Shown piece after piece: positions 53,294 through 63,361 of a stretch of 64,000 nucleotides of DNA. The notes beneath the pieces are model-generated. The model worked only from the letters and a program-made list of their open reading frames with translations. It was not told where the DNA came from and made no database searches. Source of the DNA: Chloranthus sessilifolius (lineage: Eukaryota; Streptophyta; Magnoliopsida; Chloranthales; Chloranthaceae). Made by a program: the position numbers and the translations under genes. The stretch is taken from contig CM037590.1 of NCBI GenBank assembly GCA_021018995.1, positions 84,724,097 through 84,788,096 on the forward strand, read 5' to 3'. Numbering within the stretch: position 1 is the stretch's first letter; each line of letters begins with the position of its first letter.

Positions 53294-55150
53294 TGTTGTT
53301 ACTTAGTGTGCTTGATTTATGTGTGTTTTGAAAAGTTTTGCAAATCGCTAAATTATAATCGAATCTAGAATATTAAAAGAGTAAAGAAATATCAGACAGA
53401 GAAGTGAATTAGCCTGCAAGATCAGGGCCAATTGTAGCAAGTTTTAAATGTAAGTGAGTGAAAGATCATCCACAGAGAATTTGTCTAAAATGCAAGATAA
53501 ACCTCCAGATCTGAGCTACCAGATCTGGCCTCTTATCCTATCTAGAAAGCACATAAGATGGGAGGTTGAATTTGTCACATTAACTAAATGATAAAAGTTA
53601 AAGTTAAACTAAATGATCCAGATCCGAGTTGGGGGAACGTTTGAGGTAAACTTGTAAAAATGGAGAAGTAATATCTAACTTTGATTTGGTCCTTGAAACA
53701 CAATGAGAATGACTGCCGATCAACTGAGAAATGATTCAATCTTCATCTGGCTACAAGCACAGATGTAAGAGAAATAAATCTAACTCCAGGATTAGACTTA
53801 GGCTTATGGCTATGGTCTGTCCACTTTAATGGCCACAGACCATCCAATAGTCTTTAATCCAAAGCCTTAGTTTAGAACAAGAAGCATCACTACAAATGCC
53901 GTGAGAGATTAGGTTACCAACACTAATTCTCACAGGATTAATGAATCAAGAGAAATTGCATGAAAAACAGTAAATCTAAAGGAGTCTAATGCAGTAAGGA
54001 GATCAGAGGGAACCCTTAACATGAGTCCAATTGAGAATGTACGATATACAGCAACCTTTTCAAATCCACCATTACAATTACAGAGCGCAGCTTAAACAGC
54101 TCCCAGATTTGTAGTCTTGAATACAACTCTCTTTTGAATTACAGAAATATCTCACAGCTCTCAATTGCAAGTAAAAGTGAAGCTATTACGGGGATTTCAG
54201 ACAAACTATTTGGTTTGGAAATGGGGGAATAGGAATGAAACTCAAAATCTAGATCCCCAAATTGGGCAAATGGTTCGTCTATTTATAGTTTTCCCTAAGT
54301 CCAGCTCAGATGTGTATCAACCAATCAGAAGTGCTCAGATCTGTATTGACCAATGGTAGTCGAGCACGAGGATCCAGATCTATTCTGGCCAATCAGAATT
54401 CTTTGATCTGGTTCAGCCAATCAGGTGAAAAAGGCATCGATTCTGTTATGCATTTTGAAAGTCTGTTAGAGTTTCTAGAAGTTCGCGCCAAGTTATTTCA
54501 TCTCTGGGTGCTCACGTGGGGTGGAATATGCCTTCGCTTCATGCTTAGAATCTTATGGAATGTCCCTAGGTTTTTAGATGCATTGGGCCGCGGAAATGAC
54601 ATCGAATTGCCCTTGCAAAGTGGAACCTCCAGAATACCTTTTCGCAAAGCTTAGGGGGCTTTTCACAAGGTGTTGTAACTCCCAAAGCTCTTTTCGCAAG
54701 GTTCTCATTCTGTTCGAATTGAGTTTTCTTCTTTTCGAAAAGGTAAATCATCTCTTCGAAGAGTTCAGATGCTCTTCGAAAGCTAAGCCTGGAGTTTTTG
54801 TTCTTTTCGCAGAGTTTCAGGTTCTTTGCGAACAGTTCAGGTTCTTTGCGAAAAGTACTCTGTAGTGCATTTTTCTGTTCGAATTGCTCCATACTTCTTT
54901 TCTGGGTTGAGATCAGGTCTTTGCCTCTTCAATTCAGACCTTTCAACAGCTAGTGAGGGTGTTTCTTCTCTTTCTTCCTTTGGATTGACATGGATTGTCA
55001 TCTTTTTGGCACTTTTGAGCTACTTTCAAGGTTAAGCCTGCCTTTATTGTTAGCTGTAAAACAAACACTTAAAACACTTATTTAGTTCTCTCAAGGGTCT
55101 ATCAAGGCCCAGATTAAGGGGTGAAAAATGGTATTTTCCAGTTCTCAACA
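53294..55150 (-). repeat. 5' LTR of element 7 (1857 bp)
   Basis: Plus-strand ends TGTTGTTAC and TTCTCAACA. TATA is at 54279-54288, the G-box at 54513-54518, and a perfect hairpin at 53813-53842. By eye it differs from the 3' LTR by scattered substitutions and small indels that happen to leave equal length. Confidence 0.93.
53813..53842 (-). other. Conserved RNA hairpin (element 7, 5' LTR)
   Basis: On the minus strand it reads TGGTCTGT, GG, CCA, TTAAAG, TGG, ACAGACCA, identical to element 3. Confidence 0.7.
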
Positions 55151-55155
55151 ACAAC
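55151..55155. repeat. Target site duplication ACAAC, right flank of element 7
   Basis: Matches 41537-41541; gag of element 6 resumes after it (CAAGTGGGAAAAGAACAAGG). Confidence 0.93.
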
Positions 55156-56157
55156 CAAGTGGGAAAAGAACAAGGAGAGGTCTATCCTAAGGAAATATCA
55201 AGTGAAAATGATAAGGACTTTGTTAGAACACAGAGTCAAGAACTGCCTGCTATCCTTCAAAAAGGGAAAAATAAAGAGGTTGTAGTTGAGCCTCAGCAGG
55301 AGATAAAAATAGATGAAAGAAAAAAACAAAAGTTCATCCATAGGCTTGCAGCTGAGGAACCAGCAGTACCTCAGCTGCCATTTCCTCAAGCTTTGAGTGG
55401 CCGTACCCCTTTTGATAAGGGTCAGGCATAGATCAAGGAAATGATGGAGACCTTTAAGTAGGTCAAAATAAATTTACCCCTGCTTGATGCAATCCGACAG
55501 GTCTCAGCCTATGCAAAGTTTCTGAAGGACCTCTGTACTCAGAAAAGGAAGGCCAGAGGTCATTTGTCCAAAAAGGTCTTTGCAACTGATACAGTTAATT
55601 CTATATTAACTATGACAATACCTTAGAAGTTGCAAGACCCAGGGATACCCACTATTCCCTGTATTATTGGAGACCACACGATTGGAAGGGCCCTTTTAGA
55701 CCTTGGAGCCAGTGTTAACCTGCTGCCATACAGTGTATACCAGCAGCTAGGATTGGGGGAGCTGAAGCCCACCCCCATTATTCTATTGATGGTTGATAGG
55801 TCTGAGAGGAAGCCCATGGGAGTGGTTGAGGATGTCCTAGTGGGGGTAGATAAGTTCTTCTACCCTGCAGACTTCCTTGTTTTGGACATGGGTTGTAACA
55901 AAAGTACATCTATGATACCTGTTATCCTGAGCAGACCATTTTTGGCCACTGCCAATGCATGCATTCAATGCAGTCTAGAATCATGGAGGTCACTTTCGGA
56001 CATATGAAAGTTAAGCTTAATGTACAATAAAGGCAAAGTACCTCAGGACAATGAGGAATGCTTTGCAGTAGATGTACTAGAAGAAATTGTTGAAGAAGAA
56101 CTGCCCACTCTGCTGGAGTGGGGCAACATTGTCACAAATTTAACTGAAGTTTAGAAC
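55156..56157 (+). pseudogene. pol: Gag end, protease and linker of element 6
   Basis: Open to 55431 with KGKNKEVVVEPQQEIKIDER and LPFPQALSGRTPFDKGQA, where a TAG replaces the CAG of element 4. A second TAG follows about 30 bp later, again CAG in element 4. The protease is open from 55630 to 56007 (IPTIPCIIGDHTIGRALLDL and DLGASVNLLPYSVYQQLG, active-site DLGAS present), then breaks near 55990 after NACIQC. A TGG-to-TAG change at about 56153 ends the linker piece. Confidence 0.87.
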
Positions 56158-57960
56158 TTGGTGGAGGAAGGAAGCCTAGCTTTAATGCCAAAAGACATGC
56201 CCCTAGTGAGGTCTTCTGTGGGCTTAGTGCAGTATTCCAATTGGAAACCCACATTGCTGCCCCTTCTTCCAACCAACAATACACCAATCCTGCCATCCAT
56301 ACAACAAGCCCCTGATCTGGAGCTCAAGAAGCTGCCAGAGACATTAAAATATGCTTTCCTCGAGAAAGAAGAGAAACTTCATGTAATTATCTCCTCTTCT
56401 CTAACCTGTGAGAAAGAGGAGGAATTGCTAACAGTTTTGAGGAAGCACAAGAAAACAATTGGCTGGACCATTGCTAATCTGGGAGGGATTGATGCATCAA
56501 TCTGTATGCATAGGATTCATTTAGAAGAGGGCTTAACACCCTCCAGGAAAATACAGAGGAAATTGAATCCTCACATGCAGGAGGTGGTCCAGAAAGAAAT
56601 TATTAAGTTGCTGGATGCTGGGGTAATTTACCCCATCTCTGATTCTGAATGGGTGGCACTAATCCAGGTGGTACCCAGGAAGTTTGGCATCACAGTGATC
56701 ACAACCAACTCTGAAGAGTTGAGACCAGCCAGGGAGACCACTGGCTGGAGAGTTAGCATCGATTATCGAAAACTCAACTCCAAGACCAGAAAGGATCACT
56801 TCCCTCTCCCTTTTATTGATCAAATTTTAGATAAGTTGGCTGGGAAAGCTTCTTACTGTTTTCTTGATGGGTACTCAGGGTACAACCAGATCCCTGTGCA
56901 CCCTTTGGATCAAGAGAAAACTACTTTTACTTGTCCTTTTGGCACCTTTGTTTACAGAAGGATGACTTTTGGACTGTGTAATGCCCCAGCCACCTTTCAG
57001 AGGTGTATGTATGTCATCTTTTCTGATATGATTAATAAATTCTTAGAAATTTTCATGGATGATTTCTCGGTTTATGGGGATAGCTTTGACCAATGTCTAC
57101 AGCACCTCCATCAAGTCTTATAAAGATGTGAAGAGACCAATTTGGTCTTAAGTTAGGAAAATAGCCACTTCATGGTAACACAAGGAATTGTTTTGGGCTA
57201 TGTGGTCTCTAAGGATGAAATTGAGGTAGACAAGGCCAAAGTTGACCTCATTGCAAATTTGCCCCCTCCAAGAATAGTCAAGCAAATCAGATCCTTCCTT
57301 GGGCATGCTGGATTCTACAGGAGGTTTATCAAAGACTTCAATAAAATTGCTAAACCATTGTGCCACCTGCTCTGCCAGGATGTGCCCTTTGATTTTTCTG
57401 CTTAATGTCTTGAGGCTTTTGAAAAGTTAAAAATTTGCCTCACCTCTGCTCTTGTACTCCAAACACCTGACTATACCTTGCCCTTCGAGTTGATGTGTGA
57501 TGCATCTGACTTGGCAATAGGTGATGTCTTGGGCCAGAGAAAGGATAAGCTACCTGTGGTCGTTGCATATCTCAGCAAATCACTTGCTGAAGCTCAACTG
57601 AACTATACAACCACTGAGAAAGAGCTTCTGGCAGTGGTTTTTGCTGTGGACAAGTTTAGACCTTACCTACTTGGGTCTAAAACTGTCATCTTCACTGACC
57701 ACTCAGCATTAAAGTACTTAATGTCCAAGAAGGATGTAAAGCCCAGATTGATTACGGATACTCCTATTGCAGGAGTTTGACATCGAAATCAAAGACAAGA
57801 AGGGTGTAGAAAATGTGGTGGCTGACCACTTGTCCAGAATTATGTTGGAAAAAGGTGATGATGACCTTGCTACAAATGATGTCTTCCCGAATGAGCAACT
57901 GTTTGCCATCCACTCTTTAGTCCCCTGGTATGCACATATTGTCAATTATCTAGTTATAGG
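56158..57960 (+). pseudogene. pol: Reverse transcriptase and RNase H of element 6
   Basis: Open to 57123 (321 residues): RT N-terminal extension, GWRVSIDYRKLN, FLDGYSGYNQIPV, RRMTFGLCNAPATFQRC and FMDDF. A CAA-to-TAA change at 57121-57123 ends it. The following VLS-TGG is TAG. The FLGHAGFYRRFIKDF block is open to 57405, ending at TAA where element 4 has GAA. RNase H has FELMCDASDLAIGDVLGQ, TEKELLAVVFAVDKF and FTDHSALKYLMSKK, with a frame break near 57750 before EFDIEIKDKKGVENVVADHL. Confidence 0.88.
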
Positions 57961-59216
57961 CAAGATCCCTTCCCGTTGGACAAAAGTCGATAAAGACCTA
58001 TTTTTCTCACTGGTCAAATTTTTTTTCTGAGAAGAACCTTGCTTGTACAAGTATTGTACAGACCAAATCATTCAGAAATGTGTCCCTGAAAGTGATGTCC
58101 CCAGTATTCTGGCCATGTGCCATGAAAATGCGTGTGGGGGTCACTTTAGTGGGAGAAAAACAGCTGACAAAGTATTACAGTGTGGGTTCTATTGGCCTTC
58201 TCTTTTCAAATATGCCAATACACTGCAAGACCTATGAAAGATGTCAGAAACTAGGAGGGTTGTCTAAATGAAATTCAATGCCATTACAGCCCATCCTTGT
58301 TGTAGAACTGTTTGATGTGTGGGGTATTGATTTTATGGGCCCCTTTCCTCTTTCAAATGGTTTTCATTTCATCTTAGTGGCAGTGGACTATGTTTCCAAA
58401 TGGGTAGAAGCCATTGCCACAAGAACTAATGATAATCAGGTGGTCCTCAAGTTCATAAAGCAGAATATCTTCTCCAGATTTGGTACCCCTAGAGCCATTA
58501 TCAGTGATGGGGGGAGCCATTTCTGTAACAGAAATTTTGAGAGCTTGCACAAGAAATATTTTGTCACCCATAGGATTGCTACTTCCTACCACCCAAAAAC
58601 CAGTGGGCAAGTTGAAATTTCAAATAGAGAGATCAAGCATATCCTTGAGAAGACTGTGAGGACTAATAGGAAGGATTGGGCTGACAAGCTTAATAATGCA
58701 CTGTGGGCCTATAGGACTGCCTATAAGACCCCCATTGGTATGTCCCCATTCAGACTGGTCTATGGCAAGGCCTGTCATCTCTGAGTGTGGTTAGAACACA
58801 GGGCCTATTGGGCCATCAAACATTTAAATCTAGATCTAACTTCTGCTGGTCTTCACAGGTCGATGCAGCTGTCTGAATTGGAAGAACTAAGGATGGATTT
58901 GTATGCCAATGCCAGGATCTACAAGGAAAGGTCCAAAACTTTCTTTGACAAAGGGCTGTTGAGAAAGAGTTTTATTGCTGGTGATAAGGTTTGGTTATTT
59001 AACTCCAAACTTAAGTTTTTTTTGGGCAAATTGAAATCTAGATGGGAAGTTCCTTATATTGTCATGCATGTTTCCCCATATGGTGCTGTGGAAATCAAGG
59101 ATCCCAAGTCTGGGAGAACCTTGAAAGTGAATGGTCAGAGGCTTAAGCCTTGTTTTGAAAAACCTGTTGAACCCATGGACACCATTCACCTTCAAGAAGA
59201 TCCTTCTTCAAATTGA
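57961..59216 (+). pseudogene. pol: Integrase of element 6, broken
   Basis: The zinc domain has both His (CHENACGGHF) near 58120, but a small deletion near 58215 shifts the Cys pair. The core is open from 58278 to 58784 with [25 protein letters not shown] and [16 protein letters not shown] lies at 58782. The C-terminal part has KVWLFNSKLKFFLGKL and RWEVPYIV, where the Gly of the GPY module is Val here (Gly in element 4). It ends at TGA 59214-59216. Confidence 0.87.
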
Positions 59217-60271
59217 TCCACAGGTGTGTCATTACTGTATCATATGTATGATATTTTTGGTTGATTTATCTTACTTGTTTCTAGTCTTTAGGATTTGTTC
59301 ATGGTCTTATCTGAATCTGGACCAATCTGTTTTAAGCTTTTGATGCATGGTTTGATTCTTACTATTTTTCAATAGATAGCTTCTGTTGCACGCCTAATAT
59401 GGGAGGTCATTTTTGATTAAAAGCTTGAGTTTGCATGTGTCTAGAGGTAGCCATAGGAGAGAGTCATGCCCCGAATCCAACCACAAGCAAACAAGAAAAG
59501 GGGCAGAACAGAGAGCACATGCTCTCTATTTTATTCCTTATAGTCGCTAGGTCAAAAATGAGAGTCTGAGAGACTATCGCGAGATTCAAAAGCTATCGCG
59601 AGGTTAAAAAGGAAGCCTGGGAGCATGTCGCACAGTTTGCATAGAAACATCCAATGCCTATCGCGAGTTTCATGTGTGCTTGACAACCTCTCGCGCGGTC
59701 CACATCGCGCTCTTCAGTAGTTCTCGTGAGATTATCAGGCTGTCGCGAGGCTCCCAAGGTAAACTGGGAGACTCGCGCAATTCAACAGAAGTACTTCATT
59801 TCCTATTTCAAGATTCTAAGTCTGTCACGAGATTCAAAAATGAACCTCAGAGCTTTTCGCGATTCACATGAATTAATCTCACTCTGTCGCACACTCTAAG
59901 GATAACTTGAGAAATTATTGCGCAATCTAGATTTAATCCACACCTTCGCTAGGTTCATTTCCAAGCCCGCAACCAGATGTTCCAAAGCGCGCCAAGCTTC
60001 GCGATAAGTATGTCAACCCCGCGCTTTGTCCCTTCTTCATTATTTTCATCCTTCTTCCCTCTGCGAAACCCTAGCTTCTGGAGCTCTCCCCTCTCCCCCT
60101 CCAGCATCACTCCTACAGCTCATCATTCACCTCACAATTCTACAGAGTTGTTCCTGACATCCCCACCATCCATTGCCCTCTGCTCAGAGATCTTGAGGTG
60201 CCCTATGCGTCAAATCAACCTAAACCCTAGATTTCAGCCTCCGTTTCTCATACTATAGGACAAAGTTAGAT
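59217..60271 (+). promoter_or_regulatory. Pol-to-ORF spacer of element 6 with TCGCGAG array
   Basis: No gene is supported. From 59575 to 60015 it carries about fifteen TCGCG-type words (ATCGCGAGATT, ATCGCGAGG, ATCGCGAGTTT, CTCTCGCGCGG, TGTCGCGAGG, ACTCGCGCAA, TTTTCGCGATT, CTTCGCGATAAG, CCCCGCGC). These are the same words as in the family beta U3 (25005-25450). Two AAACCCTA words (60063 and 60225) come just before the ORF start at 60272. I infer an internal promoter or control region for that ORF. Confidence 0.55.
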
Positions 60272-63200
60272 ATGGCTCCAAAATTTGCACAGAAGAGAAA
60301 AGGGAAGGACAAGGACCCAGCAGAGACCACCCCTAAAAAGGCCAAGACTTCAAAGTCCCCCAAAAAAGGAAAGGAAGTGGTTGAGGAGGCGGAGGTACCA
60401 ACCACAAAGTTCTCTACTCCTCTGAGCTCATGGAGTCAATTTCATTAGAACCTGAAACAGCCTTTGATGTACCATTTTTTGAGAAAGAAACTCTCTCTGC
60501 CCCTGTAGTACAATTTATGAGCAAAGCGGGCCTGCTGCCATTGATGAGAGGAATTCCAGAACTAGCCTACCCCAGGCTAGTGCAGCTGTTTTATCAGCAC
60601 ATCAAGGTTAAGAGGGACAATGATGGACAAGGGTGCTTGCTGGTGCTGATTGACAACTTTGATATGTTGGTGGGCCCCAAGATGATTGCGGAAGTGTTGG
60701 GCATCCTAGCAGCATTCAATCCTAGCTGTGGATATGGCCCCCTCTGAGGGCATCAATTGATACAATTGCACTGGCCCTAACTAGAGGATTAAAAGCCACC
60801 GGGGGCTCAATCAGAAGGAGAGAACTAGAACCTGAACTGCTGTTCATTGACCAAGTCCTACGGAAGAACATATATTGCTCAGGACATCAGCATGAGAGGA
60901 GAACCCCCATTGTGGATGCTATTTACTCCTACCACATGGGCCATGGATTCCATGTAGCCTGGCTGATTTTTAAGGCTATGAAGGATGTAGTGGAGAAGTT
61001 AGGGTCCAACAAGAAGCCTCACACTCTACCCTATGCAAGATACAAGATAGAGATGGGCCACCATTCTTACCCCTACTATCTTCTCCAAAAGGCAATGGGG
61101 AATCAGCAGGAGATTGATGGGGGGCCAGAAAAAGAAGAAAGCTGAGGCTCAGGCAATGCCCAAGCAACCAGAGGCAGCTGGATCAGGGTCTACCCCTGCT
61201 ACAGAGGAGGTGCCTCCAGAGATTATCACTTCCATCGCTGCAGCAGCCCCTGTTACCCCTGCATCCACCACCCCTCTTGCATCCATCTCTCACCCCCCTC
61301 TATTTCCATTCTCCATGCCCACTCCCCCTTCACCTGTGCTTGGTCCATAGGAGGACTCACCTTCCCCTACCTTACCTCAGTACACAGCCACCATTCCCCC
61401 CTTATCTCCACCTAAGCCTACCAGCCCACCACTCATCTCCTATAAAAAATGAAAAACAACTGCGACCATCCCAACCATCTCCCAAACACCACCCTCCATA
61501 CCCTCTATCCCCATTCACACACCCCACCTTGATGAAAATCCCACCCCAGCCATATCTAATACATCCCCTCTCCCTGACATTGACTTAACCCTTAACACAC
61601 CCATAGGCTTTCAAGCCTTCATCTCTACATTCCTTGAAATAATGCCTGCATACTACACCCCTCTGCCAGACTCCCTAACTACCTCCCAGCACCACTCCCC
61701 AGAACCCCACTCTTCCCCTCCCTCCACTTTCCATCATGCTCCTTCCTCCCATTTCCAACCAGTACCCTCTTCTTCCCAAACCCAACCTCCTAGCTTTGAC
61801 ATACTAACCCTCATCCTACCCCTTATCCATGGCATACAAGCCCAGTTATCCACCAATACCCAAAACAGACCAGCAGAACTCACCTCCATCCAATCTACCC
61901 TACACACCTTAACCACTCCACCCATCCCCCCCCATCCACTTCACCCCCCCTGGTCCTATCCACTGATAGACAGACACAAACAGTCTTCCCCCCTGACTCA
62001 TTCCCCACCCCCCCCCCCACCTTCACCATTAACTCCTACCCACCCATTTCCTTTAATCCCTTTCACAATTTCTATTTTCCATCTCCCATCACCCCCAACT
62101 CCTATTGAGCCTACACCCTTTTCCTTTCCCTATACCCTCCACCCCCTCTTATCCTACCCCCACCACCTTCTCTACCAAATCCACCCAAACAGACCCAGAG
62201 CCTGACCCCATTCCCCCACAACTTGATTTCCCTACTATCATCCCCCCTCCTCCCCTCCTGGACCAAGAACAAGCTGCTCCTTCCACCTCTTATCTTCCCA
62301 TTGCCCCAAAACATCATTTTTATAGCCCCCCTACCTCACCATCCTCCAACATATAAGAGATAATGCATACCTGAGGAAGGATGTCCTGCGGGGTATGGCC
62401 AAGCTTCGCCAATCAATTGAGACCCCCTGCTGGAGCAGATTGATAAAATGACAGAGGAACACCGACATCAGCTTCTGGGCATCTCATTGGGGTGGACAAA
62501 TATTTTAGACTCCTACCAAAAGGCCAAGGCTACAACTACTTATCATCAGATCAATTGAGAATATGAGAAATCAAATGTTGCTGCAGCGAATGCCCGGGCG
62601 CGAATGCTTGAAAAATGACTTAACAATACCCAAGAAATCTAAAAAATCCAAAAGGAGATCCATGAGACTGATGCCCTCAAATTTTAAATCAAGATAGCCT
62701 CATTGGAATCCGCTTTGGCTGCTGCCCGTAATGAACCTTACCATCCGACCCCCATCTCTGTTCACGTGCCTGCACCTGCGCCAACTACTACTCCAGCTCC
62801 ACCTGTCCAGTCTGAGGAGGCACCACCTCAGCCCCAGAAAGCCAAAGGACAAGCTCTTGCTTCACCTCCTACAGAGCAGCCTCCATCTACAGAGCAACCT
62901 ACTCCTACCACGGCCTCTGCTGAACCACCACAAAAGCAAACTTATCCTCAGAGGAGGAAAGTCACTGCCAAGAGGTCTGCTCCCAAAGCTATCCCTATAA
63001 AAATTGGCAAAGAGCCTGCTGCCCAGTTTGAAGAGGCACAGTCCCCTGCCAAATCTGAGTCCACTGGAAAAGGAAAGTCACCAATGGTCCCCACTGAGGA
63101 ACCCAAAGCTAAAGGTAAAGGAAAATCCCCTGCCACCCCCCTGTTAAGCGTAAAGGAAAAGCCCCTCAAGAACCCAAGGAACCAAAGGCTCCAAAGCCAC

Positions 63201-63361
63201 CAAAAGTTAGGGTGAGGGCACCTAAAGCTCCAACTGCAGTGAAAACACCAGCCGAGAAGAAAAAGGAGAGGGAGGAAAAGAAGAAATAGGATAGAGCTGC
63301 CCTTAAGGAACAAGCTAAAAAGATGGGCTGAGATTTCCTTACAGATTCTGATTCAGATTAG
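60272..63361 (+). pseudogene. Extra post-pol ORF of element 6, broken
   Basis: ATG 60272 gives a Lys-rich start (MAPKFAQKRKGKDKDPAETT) open to TAG 60446-60448. The globular part is in the -1 frame (open from 60385 through 60430-60747: LVLIDNFDMLVGPKMIAEVL), then shifts (60912-61145: RKNIYCS.., VDAIYSYHMGHGFHVAWLIF). A very Pro-rich linker spans 61150-62360, with frame breaks. The helical segment NAYLRKDVLRGMAKLRQSIE and a coiled-coil-like part lie at 62365-62720. A Lys/Pro-rich region (62703-63215) follows, and an acidic end DFLTDSDSD at 63361. The layout matches the family alpha ORF, but the primary sequence is far diverged. It is not envelope-like: no membrane segment. Confidence 0.68.

Larger units (their letters stand above)
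41542..55150 (-). mobile_element. Element 7: full-length Athila-like element, family alpha
   Basis: A 13.6-kb copy with two LTRs of 1857 bp each, ACAAC target duplications, a tRNA-Asp-like primer site, gag, protease, RT, RNase H, integrase, extra ORF, a 1.7-kb 3' noncoding region and a polypurine tract, all on the minus strand. It is the complete reference for family alpha in this window. All reading frames carry some stops or shifts. It lies antisense to its host gag (element 6). Confidence 0.95.
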
